A stretch of 64,000 nucleotides of DNA from Lewinellaceae bacterium (GTDB taxonomy: Bacteria; Bacteroidota; Bacteroidia; Chitinophagales; Saprospiraceae). Positions 40,387 to 49,458 of this stretch are shown here, in pieces. Where the stretch lies: assembly GCA_020636405.1 (NCBI GenBank), contig JACJXW010000005.1:124001-188000 (forward strand), in the 5' to 3' direction. A model generated the notes under the pieces. That model did no database searches. It was given only the letters and a program-made list of their open reading frames with translations, and was not told where the DNA came from. A program made the translations under genes and the position numbers. How positions within the stretch are numbered: position 1 is the stretch's first letter; each line of letters opens with the position of its first letter.

Positions 40387-42834
40387 ACGCGTAGAACAGC
40401 GATCGGGGCTGCCCAGGTTTTTCGGGAGGCCGGTATTTCCAGAAAGGAGCAGCCTGTTCTTTTGCCCTTTAAAAGGCCCATTCTCACGCCCGCCGCATAC
40501 AGCGGCAGCTGTGGGGTGGAGAGGAAAATATTTGTGATCAAACATTTGCTTTTTATCTGTCTCTTCGGGTGTTTAACCTCCATTCTCCAAAGTCAGCCGG
40601 CTAATGATGGTTGCTGGGAGTGGAAAAACCCGACGAGTGGGCAGGATGTTTTTTTTGTCAATAACACGACCGGATGGGCAGTAGGCTATGCAGGTACGAT
40701 AATCAGAACTACAGATGGCGGGGCAAGCTGGCAGCAGCAATGCTCGGGAACGGAAGATGGCCTCGAATCCGTTTTTTTCGCAGATAGCCTAACGGGGTGG
40801 GTAGTAGGGTGGCATGGCAAAATATTAAGGACTTCGAATGGTGGATTGACCTGGGATGCCCAGGCAACAGATGCCTGGCAACGGTTATCTGACCTATTTT
40901 TTATCAATAATCAAGTGGGGTGGGCGGTTGGAGAAAACCTCATACTTCGAACGACGGATGGAGGGGCCACCTGGCAGCAGGTATTATTATCAGTAAATCC
41001 AGGGTCGATTCAAAGCGTGCATTTTCTGGATAACCAAAATGGGTGGATCGTCGGCAGCTATGGCCGGGTATACCAATCGTCAGACGGCGGTGTAACCTGG
41101 GCGGCACGGCAGGTTGGAGCCGCTTCCAACTTTAATGACGTTTTCTTCATTGATAGCCAAAATGGATGGATAGTGGGCGGTTCGGGCACGGGATACATAC
41201 TCAGGACGTCGGATGGCGGAGCTACCTGGCAATCGCAGTCCTTATGGCCGAATACCTTTTTCAATGAGGTATTCTTTACGAATAGTCAGGTAGGATGGGT
41301 GGCAGGGGTTTCTGATCAAACTGGTATTGTCCTGAAAACACTGGATGGCGGGGTAACCTGGCAATCGCAGACGGTCGGGAGGTATAACAGTGCAGTTCAT
41401 TTTGTGGATAGCCAGAATGGATGGTTAGGAGGCACTAAAATATTTCACACTTCGGACGGAGGTGCCAGTTGGCAGGAACAATCCCCCGATTTCAATCTGT
41501 CGCTGAATGCTATCCATTTTACGGGACCCCAGGCAGGCTGGGCAGCGGGCAGCTTAGGGGCAGTGCGTCATACCTCCGATGGGGGTGAGCATTGGCAATT
41601 GCAACTATCAGGCACAGACAAGGATCTCCGCGGTATTTTCTTCGTCAATAACCAAATGGGTTGGGTAGTAGGTGTTGATGGCACTATTCTGAAAACTTCA
41701 GACGGTGGAGCAAACTGGCAGCCACAGACATCGGGAACGGTAAACGCTTTGAATAGTGTACATTTTGTAAACAGCGCAACCGGTTGGGCAGTTGGTGATC
41801 TTGGAACCATTATCAACACCGTAGATGGGGGTACATCCTGGCAATTCCAACTATCCGGTACCTCCCAAAACCTTAAATCCCTTCAATTTCTCGATAGCCT
41901 GACAGGTTGGGTAGTAGGGGATGGTACTATTCTAAAAACCCTGGATGGAGGAGAAAATTGGGTTGCACAATCTTCCGGCACTTTTGGTTGGTTTGAAGAT
42001 GTATATTTCGTCAACAATCATACAGGGTATGTCGTCGGCAGATTTTCTTTCGCCAAAACTACCGATGGCGGAGAAAATTGGCAGTTGATGGATGGGGTTG
42101 AGCTTAATATTTTGTCTTCTGTTTACTTTATAGACGATATGACAGGCTGGATAGGATCCTCTCCTAATATTGGCCTGCCTGCCTGCTACATTTACCAAAC
42201 TAAGGACGGAGGGGACACCTGGCAAACCCAATGGGCCGGAGCGCCAAGTATTTTGGATTTACAGTTTCTGGATGATCAAACCGGATGGGCGGTTGGAACT
42301 GGCTACGCTATCTTGCAGTACTCGAAAGCCCCATCCCCGGAAGCTGGCTTCACCTGGGCTCAGTCAGCCAACCAGGTTCAATTCTCCAATACATCGGTTG
42401 ATGCCAAGTTTTTCTTCTGGGATTTTGGCGACGGGCATTTCAGCATCGAGGAAAGTCCGCAACATTCCTTTGGCGTGTCGGGCGAATACCTCGTTAAACT
42501 GACGATTGCGGATGCCTGCGGAGGCGTTTCCAACTACGAGGAAGAAATTTCCATCACCGTTCCCGTTTCCGAACAGCAATTTTTAGAGGCATTCCTTATT
42601 TATCCGAATCCCGCGGGTGATTTCTTCAACATTCACCTGGTAGGCCAACCGAATAATTTTTTGGTGATCGACCTCATCGGCCTCACCGGGCAGAAGGTAT
42701 GGAGTGAAACCCTGGACTTCCAGCCGGGAACAATACTCAAGGCCATTTCCTGCGAGAACCTGCCAAGAGGCGTGTACCTGGTCCGGGTGGCTGATGCCCG
42801 CAGGAGCAGTATACGTAAGATCATCATTCAATAA
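40378..42834 (+). CDS. Ycf48/BNR-repeat secreted protein with PKD and T9SS sorting domain
   Basis: Around 14 repeats of the Ycf48/BNR type, each with a WxVG/A turn (GWAVG, GWVVG, GWIVG) and an RTTDGGxxWQxQ strand, form one or two beta propellers. A PKD-like domain follows at about 670-750 (FFWDFGDGHFSIEESPQHSF), then a T9SS sorting domain (FLIYPNPAGDFFNIHL, ending RSSIRKIIIQ). The start is uncertain: the ATG at 40378 shares its leader with the next gene, but the hydrophobic signal (HLLFICLFGCLTSI) begins only after about 52 residues, and a GTG at 40534 would place it at the N-terminus. Confidence 0.85.
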   Translation: MKQTRRTAIGAAQVFREAGISRKEQPVLLPFKRPILTPAAYSGSCGVERKIFVIKHLLFICLFGCLTSILQSQPANDGCWEWKNPTSGQDVFFVNNTTGWAVGYAGTIIRTTDGGASWQQQCSGTEDGLESVFFADSLTGWVVGWHGKILRTSNGGLTWDAQATDAWQRLSDLFFINNQVGWAVGENLILRTTDGGATWQQVLLSVNPGSIQSVHFLDNQNGWIVGSYGRVYQSSDGGVTWAARQVGAASNFNDVFFIDSQNGWIVGGSGTGYILRTSDGGATWQSQSLWPNTFFNEVFFTNSQVGWVAGVSDQTGIVLKTLDGGVTWQSQTVGRYNSAVHFVDSQNGWLGGTKIFHTSDGGASWQEQSPDFNLSLNAIHFTGPQAGWAAGSLGAVRHTSDGGEHWQLQLSGTDKDLRGIFFVNNQMGWVVGVDGTILKTSDGGANWQPQTSGTVNALNSVHFVNSATGWAVGDLGTIINTVDGGTSWQFQLSGTSQNLKSLQFLDSLTGWVVGDGTILKTLDGGENWVAQSSGTFGWFEDVYFVNNHTGYVVGRFSFAKTTDGGENWQLMDGVELNILSSVYFIDDMTGWIGSSPNIGLPACYIYQTKDGGDTWQTQWAGAPSILDLQFLDDQTGWAVGTGYAILQYSKAPSPEAGFTWAQSANQVQFSNTSVDAKFFFWDFGDGHFSIEESPQHSFGVSGEYLVKLTIADACGGVSNYEEEISITVPVSEQQFLEAFLIYPNPAGDFFNIHLVGQPNNFLVIDLIGLTGQKVWSETLDFQPGTILKAISCENLPRGVYLVRVADARRSSIRKIIIQ

Positions 42835-42855
42835 AAATATACCGATATGAAACAG
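42834..42855 (+). promoter_or_regulatory. Duplicated leader and start-codon sequence (copy 2)
   Basis: This matches 40365-40386 at 21 of 22 positions. It starts at the last base of the preceding stop codon and includes the ATG at 42847 and the codons for MKQ. Confidence 0.55.
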
Positions 42856-45000
42856 GCAATGACAATTGTATTGCTGGCCGTTATGGTCACGCTGCTGTTC
42901 CGGGCTACGGCACAAGCTCAGGAAGAATGGGTATATAAAAACCCCATTCCCACGGGCAGGGCTTATGTAACATGCAGTGTGCTGGAAAGCAAAATTTACG
43001 TCATCGGCGGCGGCCTTACCCGTGCGGAAGGGAGCGCCGCTGTAGAAAGGTACGATCCGGAAACAGATACCTGGGATGTTACCATAGCGAGCCTGCCGGT
43101 TCCGCTCTTTGCGCCGGCTGCGGCAACGGCCAACGGGAAGATATATGTAATGGGAGGCAAAGCCAATTATTATTCCACGGAGGATTACGCAACGGTTTAT
43201 GAATACGACCCGATGCTGAATACCTGGTCGGAAAAGACGAGCATGCCCAATGGCCGTTCCCACCTGACGGCCTGTGCGTTCGGCGGCTATATCTATGCAA
43301 TAGGGGGAAGAATAGGCGACCACATCGACGTAAATACAGTGGAAAGATATGACCCCCTGTCCGATACCTGGGTTACCATGGACAGCATGCAACAAGCCCG
43401 GGCCAATATTCTGGCGCAGGTAGTGGGGGACAAAATTTATATCGTCGATGGAATTGGGGATGGCCTCTCCTCAGTGGAATCCTATGATCCTGCGACGGAC
43501 AACTGGAAACTGGAAGACAACCCGCCGCCGGCCGTCGGGTATTTCGGTTCGGCCACTTACGGAGGCAAGATATACGTGTATGGCGGTATCAATAATACCT
43601 CTCCCACCGCTTCCCAGGATTTCTTCGAGTTTGACCCCGAAACGGGCCTTTGGGAAAATATAGGAACCATTCCCGAAAAAAAAGCAATGTGCGCCAATGC
43701 CGTTGTCGGCAACCGCCTTTATGCCATCACAGGGGCATTGGAGCCCTTTTTCATCCCTTCCTTGCCCGGCCCGGCAACTACAGCATCGGTGATCATGTAT
43801 GAATTTGAACCTTCCGCCGAAGGCTGGGCCTACAAAACGCCCATCACGACGCCCCGGGCTTACAACGCCAGCGGTGTCGTAGATGGAAAAATATACGTCA
43901 TTGGCGGGGCTTACTCCAAAACGGAGATCAGTGATGTAGTGGAAATGTATGATCCGGAAACAGATGCCTGGCAAAGCCGGCAGAGCCTTCCGGAACCGAT
44001 TCACGGCGCAGCGGCGGGGGTGATCGGGGGAAAGATATACGTGGCTGGCGGGCAAACCCAATATACTACTTTGGGGGTGTCGAAAAATACGCTCTACGTC
44101 TATGACCCGGAAATGGATAGCTGGACGCAAAAAGCCCCGATGCCGACTGCCAGGGGGTATCTGTCCGCAGCTGTTGTGAACGGCAAGCTTTATGTCATCG
44201 GCGGCACCACCGCCTGGCCCAACCGAACCAATAAAGTTGAAATGTACGATCCGGTTACGGATACCTGGCAAACGAAAGCCCCTATGCCGACTGCCCGTTC
44301 AGGCTTCTGTGCAGAAGCCTTGAATGGGAAGATATATGCGATGGGAGGTATAGATGCATCCGGATACAAGGATGTACTGGAAGTATATGACCCGGCGACC
44401 GATACCTGGATGGAGAAAATGGAAATGCCTCAAACCAGGTCACTATTTGGTTCGGCTGTCGTCAATGATCTCTTGTATGCCTACGGAGGCATCCTGGATG
44501 ACACCACTCCGCTTTCGGATATCATTCAATACGACCCGGAAACGGATAGCTGGGCGGTAACGGATGATATGCCGGAACCTAAGGCTTTTTTTGCTTCGGC
44601 AGTAGTGGATAACTGCATCTATGGAATTGGAGGGGCGCTGCTTTCTTTTTTTACCGGCGGCCCGGGCCCCAAGGTGTCCGAAACGGTGCTGCAATATTGC
44701 CTTCCCGTAGTGAATGCGGCGGTTGAGCTGGAGGAAGCGCCATTTGTTTTACACCAAAACCAACCGAACCCCTTCAGCGGGCAGACGACGATTTCCTATG
44801 AATTGCAACAAGCGGGCTATGTCAGCCTTCGGGTGTTCAACATCGCAGGGCGCGAAGTGGCGCGGCTGGCAGATGGCTTACAGGCCGCGGGATCCTATAC
44901 GGTTGAATGGAACGTTGGTAAAATTCCGGCCGGGATGTACCTGTATCAGCTGAGAACGAATGGATTTACGGTGACGAAAAAGTGTGTACTGCAGCAGTAA
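42847..45000 (+). CDS. Kelch-repeat secreted protein with T9SS sorting domain
   Basis: A 717-residue protein with a signal peptide (LLFRATAQAQEEW). About twelve Kelch repeats follow in two blocks, each with a GKIYVIGG/GKIYVMGG strand and a VERYDPETDTW strand, forming two six-blade propellers. The C-terminus carries a type A T9SS sorting domain (QNQPNPFSGQTTISYELQQ, ending TVTKKCVLQQ). It is presumably displayed on the cell surface, ligand unknown. It lies 12 nt after the Ycf48 gene and is co-transcribed with it. Confidence 0.9.
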   Translation: MKQAMTIVLLAVMVTLLFRATAQAQEEWVYKNPIPTGRAYVTCSVLESKIYVIGGGLTRAEGSAAVERYDPETDTWDVTIASLPVPLFAPAAATANGKIYVMGGKANYYSTEDYATVYEYDPMLNTWSEKTSMPNGRSHLTACAFGGYIYAIGGRIGDHIDVNTVERYDPLSDTWVTMDSMQQARANILAQVVGDKIYIVDGIGDGLSSVESYDPATDNWKLEDNPPPAVGYFGSATYGGKIYVYGGINNTSPTASQDFFEFDPETGLWENIGTIPEKKAMCANAVVGNRLYAITGALEPFFIPSLPGPATTASVIMYEFEPSAEGWAYKTPITTPRAYNASGVVDGKIYVIGGAYSKTEISDVVEMYDPETDAWQSRQSLPEPIHGAAAGVIGGKIYVAGGQTQYTTLGVSKNTLYVYDPEMDSWTQKAPMPTARGYLSAAVVNGKLYVIGGTTAWPNRTNKVEMYDPVTDTWQTKAPMPTARSGFCAEALNGKIYAMGGIDASGYKDVLEVYDPATDTWMEKMEMPQTRSLFGSAVVNDLLYAYGGILDDTTPLSDIIQYDPETDSWAVTDDMPEPKAFFASAVVDNCIYGIGGALLSFFTGGPGPKVSETVLQYCLPVVNAAVELEEAPFVLHQNQPNPFSGQTTISYELQQAGYVSLRVFNIAGREVARLADGLQAAGSYTVEWNVGKIPAGMYLYQLRTNGFTVTKKCVLQQ

Positions 45001-45040
45001 TTCAAGCTTAATTTGATGGTGTCATTTTCGCTAACCGGAG

Positions 45041-45111
45041 CGCGGGCCTCGGGCCCGCGAAAAGAGGCTGTATGCTTTTCCATAAGCGCTTTCGCGGGCC
45101 GGAGGCCCGCG
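45041..45111. repeat. GC-rich REP-like inverted repeat
   Basis: Two 22-nt arms (45041-45062, starting CGCGGGCCTCGG, and 45090-45111) are complementary except at one position, and each arm is itself nearly palindromic (CGCGGGCC/GGCCCGCG). It lies just before the lipoprotein gene. Confidence 0.75.
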
Positions 45112-45128
45112 TTCCAAAAACCAAAACC

Positions 45129-45704
45129 ATGAAAACGCTGAAATTCTTTTTGATCCCCGCCCTGCTGTTCTTCCTCGCAGCTTGTACGGAAGACGTGCCG
45201 GCTCCGGCCGGTGTATTGGATGAGCAGGAAGCCATTGATCTCCGCGCCAGGGGAAGCATCACTAAACCCATGAAACTATGGATCGAAGCCATAACGGACG
45301 AGTCCCTGGGAGAAGTGGGGTGTACGGCGCCATTTCCGGGGGTAGCCGTCCCTGCCGGCGGCTGGATGCAGGGCCATGCCACCCATCTGGGTAAGCTCGA
45401 TAGGTTGGAGAGCCCCTGGGCCCATGGGAGTTGCGAACTGATACTCGACGAAAACTGGAATCCGGTGATGGTAGCCATTTCTGGCAGCCACGGCGCCTGG
45501 GCCGGGGCCAATGGCGATCAGATCTGGTGGGAAGGTTCCTATGAATCCTACCTGGACGGCACCTTTTCAGCCGACCTGGATATCGTAGGGGGTACGGGAA
45601 GGTTTGAAGGCGCCACCGGTAACGTCAAGGGCATTGGCCATGTCGATCCGGTAACGAGTTACGCTGTTGGAAGCCCTGAAGGCTATATTACCATTCCCAG
45701 GTAG
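45129..45704 (+). CDS. Lipoprotein of unknown function, possibly AOC/lipocalin-like
   Basis: A 191-residue protein from the ATG at 45129, giving a lipoprotein signal (LLFFLAACTEDVPAP, Cys at about 18). The mature part is beta-rich; a segment GGTGRFEGATGNVKG near the C-terminus is like the pattern seen in allene-oxide-cyclase-like barrels and similar secreted bacterial proteins. No catalytic residues were recognised. A REP-like inverted repeat lies directly upstream, and the gene appears to be alone. Confidence 0.75.
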   Translation: MKTLKFFLIPALLFFLAACTEDVPAPAGVLDEQEAIDLRARGSITKPMKLWIEAITDESLGEVGCTAPFPGVAVPAGGWMQGHATHLGKLDRLESPWAHGSCELILDENWNPVMVAISGSHGAWAGANGDQIWWEGSYESYLDGTFSADLDIVGGTGRFEGATGNVKGIGHVDPVTSYAVGSPEGYITIPR

Positions 45705-45790
45705 ATGGATGAGATAATCCCAAAAAACCGATCCTCTTTTCAATGAGGCTGTCTCAAAAGGCCGGGGCAACCGAGCGCGCCAAATAATAA

Positions 45791-45856
45791 CACGCAAAGG
45801 CGCGGAGGACACAGTGCTGTTTGTTGTTTTCTCTGCGTGCTTTGCGCCTCTGCGTG
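45791..45856. repeat. Inverted repeat, intergenic
   Basis: CACGCAAAGGCGC (45791-45803) is complementary, with one mismatch, to GCGCCTCTGCGTG (45844-45856). Sequences of this kind are common dispersed intergenic repeats. It lies in the gap between the lipoprotein and the glycosyltransferase-like gene and shares its core with the hairpin at 3391-3431. Confidence 0.6.
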
Positions 45857-45934
45857 AAACTTTATGCAGTGGCCTCCCGCCGGGAGGTTCTTTTGAGCCG
45901 GCCTCACTGGAAACTTCCTTACCTTGGCCCTGCT

Positions 45935-47338
45935 ATGGGTCAAAAGATCATCTTCTTCTTCATTTTCCTGTTGGCTGCCGCCCTGCGCGGGTCCCTCCTC
46001 TTCCGGCAGGAGCTCATCCCCGGCGTCAACGGCGGCTACTATCCGCTGCAGGTGCGCAGCCTGCTGGAGAACGGCCGGCTGGGGTTTGCCGATATGCCCC
46101 TGTATTTCTGGTTCAATGCTTTTTGGGTGAAAGTACTGGCCGTATTTTCCGGAACGCCGGCAGAAAGCTGGATCATTCCGGTGGTCAAAACGGTGGATAG
46201 CCTTTTTCTGCCGCTCTTGCTCATCCCCTTGTACTTCATTGGCCGGGAGCTTCGCCCGCCCGATAAGCCGGGTTTGTTCCGGGACGCTGCCGTGGCGGTA
46301 TTTGCCGCAGCCTCGCCCTGGCCCCTGATGTTCACCGGCGATCTGCAGAAGAACGCCTTTGCGATTCCCTTTTTCTTTGCCTTCGTATTTTTCGGGCTGA
46401 AGCATCTGCGGCAGCCTTCCCGGCGCTGGTTGGTTGCCGGGCTGTCCAGCCTGGCGTTGACGGCTTTATCTCATTTCGGCGTATTCGCGGTGGCGGCCCT
46501 CGCCCTGGGCCTGGGGTTGTTCTTCTATGCGCCCCGGCGGGCGCTGCTGCCGATGGCGGCCCTGGCGGTGCTATCCACGGGCGTGGTGGCTTTGTTCGAC
46601 CCTGGGCGGGCATTGCGGCTGCTGACGGTGGCCGCCGAATTGTTCCGGCGCCCCGCCCTGCTGGGCCCCTTGGGCCCGCCGGAGTTGCTGGGCTATCTGT
46701 TCTCCTGGCTGCTGCTGGGGCTGGGCGGGTATGTCTGGTATAAACACAAAGCAAAACTGGATGGCGTGGAACGAGTGGCCCTGCCGGCCCTGCTTACGCT
46801 GATATTCCTGCTTTCCTTCCCTTTGATCAACGGGGACTATGCCAGGCGGTTCATGCTGATGCTGTTCGTGCCACAAGCGGTGCTATGTCTGCTGCTTTTT
46901 CCTCGGATGCCAGCCAAGGCAGCCAATGTGCTGTCTGTTGGTTTGATCACAGTTTGTCTGGCCTTCAGCCCCGGCGTATTGCACTTCAAGGAGCCTGTCA
47001 TCAGCCAGGCGGCCTTTAATGACCTGGAAGGGCTAAATGCCCAACTCCAATTGAATAAAAACTCACTGATCATCGCCCGGCACGGCCTGGAATGGTGGGC
47101 CGGCTGGGCGTTGCACTGCAAAACCGGCAATGAAAAGGGGGTGGATGAAGAGACTGCGGGAAAATACCGGCAGGTGCTTTTTCTGCACCAGAAAAAGGGG
47201 AAGGAATCATCCGGCCCGATGGCCGCAGATAACCACCCTGGCTTCCGGGAGCCGGAGCCTCCGTTCGGGGAGATGGAAGAAGTAGTGAATTCGGAATTTT
47301 TCCAGGTGTATGTGTGGAAGTATAGCCCTGTCCGCTAA
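45935..47338 (+). CDS. Polytopic glycosyltransferase-like (GT-C type) membrane protein
   Basis: A 467-residue protein from the ATG at 45935; an in-frame start 114 nt earlier would fall within the inverted repeat. About ten to eleven hydrophobic helices cover residues 4-350, starting FFFIFLLAAALRG, with an acidic luminal loop after the first helix (QELIPGVNGGYYPLQV). A soluble C-terminal part of about 100 residues follows. This resembles GT-C mannosyl- or arabinosyl-transferase-like proteins using lipid-linked sugars, but no DxD signature is certain. The acceptor is unknown. Confidence 0.6.
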   Translation: MGQKIIFFFIFLLAAALRGSLLFRQELIPGVNGGYYPLQVRSLLENGRLGFADMPLYFWFNAFWVKVLAVFSGTPAESWIIPVVKTVDSLFLPLLLIPLYFIGRELRPPDKPGLFRDAAVAVFAAASPWPLMFTGDLQKNAFAIPFFFAFVFFGLKHLRQPSRRWLVAGLSSLALTALSHFGVFAVAALALGLGLFFYAPRRALLPMAALAVLSTGVVALFDPGRALRLLTVAAELFRRPALLGPLGPPELLGYLFSWLLLGLGGYVWYKHKAKLDGVERVALPALLTLIFLLSFPLINGDYARRFMLMLFVPQAVLCLLLFPRMPAKAANVLSVGLITVCLAFSPGVLHFKEPVISQAAFNDLEGLNAQLQLNKNSLIIARHGLEWWAGWALHCKTGNEKGVDEETAGKYRQVLFLHQKKGKESSGPMAADNHPGFREPEPPFGEMEEVVNSEFFQVYVWKYSPVR

Positions 47339-47456
47339 AAACAGCAACTCGAAAATAATCAGCGCCTGGCCGCTCTGTCCGGCAGGGGGCGGGGGAAGAA
47401 ACGGCAGGGGTGCAGCCATTCGCCCAAGGTCCTGTCATTACCTGAAAAAAGAAAAA

Positions 47457-49127
47457 ATGAGAAACCTTCTTTACGTGCTGCTTTGCGCCTTGCCACCCTT
47501 GCTCAGCTCTGCCCAGGGCACTTCTTTCGATGAATTTTTTCAGGCGTTGATCGAAGAAGAAGAGATACCGGGCCTGTCGGTTGCGGTGGTGGAGGATGGG
47601 GGGATCACCTACTCCGGCGCTTTGGGGGTGAAAAGCTTCGATACCCGGGAATTGGTGAATGAATCAACCATCTTTGCCGCCGCTTCTCTGAGCAAGCCCG
47701 TTTTTGCCTACGCAGTCCTGCAACTGGTGGAAGAAGGCAAGCTCGATCTGGATAAGCCGCTTTATAAGTATCTGGAATATCCGGATATCGCCCACGACGA
47801 ACGGTACAAACAGATCACCGCCCGCATGGTGCTGAGCCATTCCAGTGGGTTTCCGAACTGGAGGAACGGCCAGTTGAATATCCTTTTTACCCCCAGCGAG
47901 CGCTTCCGGTACTCCGGGGAGGGCTTTGTCTATCTGATGCGGGTAGTAGAGCACATCACTCAAATGCCCTTGAATGACTTTATGGAGGAACGGGTTTTCG
48001 GCCCCCTGGGAATGGCCCATACCAGCTATGTCTGGAAAGAAGCATTCGAAGAAAATTTTGCAGTTCCTCATGACGATTTGGGCTTTCCCGTCAGCAAATA
48101 CAGGCCTGAAGAGGGCAATGCCGCTCATTCTTTGCAAACGACAGCGGTCGACTACGCGAAATTCCTGCTGGCCATGCTCCAGCCCCAGGGATTAAAAGCA
48201 TCTACCGTCGAATTGATGCTGAGCCCGGTGGTGGAGGTGGCGCCTTCTTCTTCCGGCCCCGCCCCAAAGAGCCCCGAAATTTCCTGGGGCCTGGGTTGGG
48301 GATTACAGGGAACTTCAAAGGAGAAAGCCTTCTGGCACTGGGGCGACAACAACACTTTCCGCTGCTTCGTCATCGCTTATCCGGATAAGGGAAAGGGCGT
48401 GGTTTATTTCACCAACAGCAACCTGGGCCTGCGGATCACCCCGGAAATCGTCGAAAGAGTATTGGGCGAGCGTTGCCCCGCCTGGGAGTGGCTGGGCTAC
48501 GAGCGGGAGGATGCACCGTGGCAATTGCTGTTCAAAGCGATCCTGGAAAAAGGCTACGGACAGGCGATCCCTCCTTTCCTCGAAAAAAATGGCCAGCAAC
48601 TCGACACCGCCCGCATCAACGAATGGCAGATGAACCAGATCGGCTACCGGCTGATGGAGCGCCACCGCTACGAAGACGCCCAAAAGGTGTTCTACGCTAA
48701 TATGCAGGCATTCCCGAAATCCGCCAACACATACGATAGCTATGCGGAGGCCCACCTTCGCACCGGCGACTTCGAAACGGCACGGAAGTACTATTCGAAA
48801 GCACTGGAACTGGACCCCCAGAACGCTGTCGCCGAAAGCATCGTCCGGCAATTGGCGCCCAAAAGCCCCAAGGGCAATACCTCGTTCCGGCTAAACGCCT
48901 ACCCGCACGCCCGACTGGTAACGCTGGCCGGAGAATTCAACGGGTGGAACCCGGTTTCTCTGCCTTTTATTCGGCAAAACGGCGAATGGGTTTGCACCCT
49001 AGGCCTCGAACCGGGCAGGTATGAATACAAGCTCATCATCGATGGGGTGTGGACGCCCGACCCCGAAAATCCTGAGGTGACGGTCAATGAGGGGAATCTC
49101 AATTCAGTAATGGTGGTGGTGGAATAG
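47457..49127 (+). CDS. Beta-lactamase-fold serine hydrolase with TPR and CBM48-like domains
   Basis: A 556-residue exported protein (signal LLCALPPLLSSAQG). The class C/esterase-type core has ASLSKPVF (SxxK, nucleophile Ser), a YSGEGFVYL second motif (Tyr) and HWGDNNTF (third motif His-x-Gly). A TPR pair follows at about 390-460 (ALELDPQNAVA), then an AMPK/isoamylase-type glycogen-binding domain (VTLAGEFNGWNPVSLPF, PGRYEYKLIIDG). It may act as a peptidase/esterase that binds a glucan. This domain order is unusual. Preceded by a 118-nt gap with no clear signal. Confidence 0.85.
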   Translation: MRNLLYVLLCALPPLLSSAQGTSFDEFFQALIEEEEIPGLSVAVVEDGGITYSGALGVKSFDTRELVNESTIFAAASLSKPVFAYAVLQLVEEGKLDLDKPLYKYLEYPDIAHDERYKQITARMVLSHSSGFPNWRNGQLNILFTPSERFRYSGEGFVYLMRVVEHITQMPLNDFMEERVFGPLGMAHTSYVWKEAFEENFAVPHDDLGFPVSKYRPEEGNAAHSLQTTAVDYAKFLLAMLQPQGLKASTVELMLSPVVEVAPSSSGPAPKSPEISWGLGWGLQGTSKEKAFWHWGDNNTFRCFVIAYPDKGKGVVYFTNSNLGLRITPEIVERVLGERCPAWEWLGYEREDAPWQLLFKAILEKGYGQAIPPFLEKNGQQLDTARINEWQMNQIGYRLMERHRYEDAQKVFYANMQAFPKSANTYDSYAEAHLRTGDFETARKYYSKALELDPQNAVAESIVRQLAPKSPKGNTSFRLNAYPHARLVTLAGEFNGWNPVSLPFIRQNGEWVCTLGLEPGRYEYKLIIDGVWTPDPENPEVTVNEGNLNSVMVVVE

Positions 49128-49148
49128 GAGGCTGCTCAATGTTCTGGT

Positions 49149-49400
49149 TTAACAACTTTTGGGCACAGGCACCCCATCGAGGCTGAGGATGCGGTCCATA
49201 CGGATCTGCTCGCCGGAGGGCAGCAGAAGGAATTCCTCGCCGGCCTTTGTTTGGGTATCCTGAAGTTTCGTTTCGGCGGAAGTAGCCTGCCCTTCAGCAT
49301 CCCGGTATTCCAGGCGCACGATCCTGCGCTGCACGATGGCCGCCTCGATGCGGTCGTAAAAATTGCAGTCTATGGGAATGTATTTTTCCGGTGTCGGCAT
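49149..49400 (-). CDS. Rof-like Rho-binding antiterminator family protein
   Basis: An 83-residue protein from the ATG at 49398-49400. It begins MPTPEKYIPIDCNFYDRIEA and continues AIVQRRIVRLEYRDAEG, the Sm-like small-barrel pattern of the Rof/YaeO family, whose members bind the termination factor Rho and inhibit it. It is convergent with the upstream serine hydrolase gene and divergent from the next one. Assignment rests on the N-terminal half only. Confidence 0.65.
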   Translation of the reverse strand: MPTPEKYIPIDCNFYDRIEAAIVQRRIVRLEYRDAEGQATSAETKLQDTQTKAGEEFLLLPSGEQIRMDRILSLDGVPVPKSC

Positions 49401-49458
49401 GAGGCAAAGATAAGGATTGTTATGGGCTGATATTTGTAAATTGCGATAAACAAAACCG

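Noticed and set aside
45821..45934. Longer N-terminus of the glycosyltransferase-like protein
   Set aside because: The extra residues come from a dispersed intergenic inverted repeat; the ATG at 45935 begins directly before the first membrane helix.
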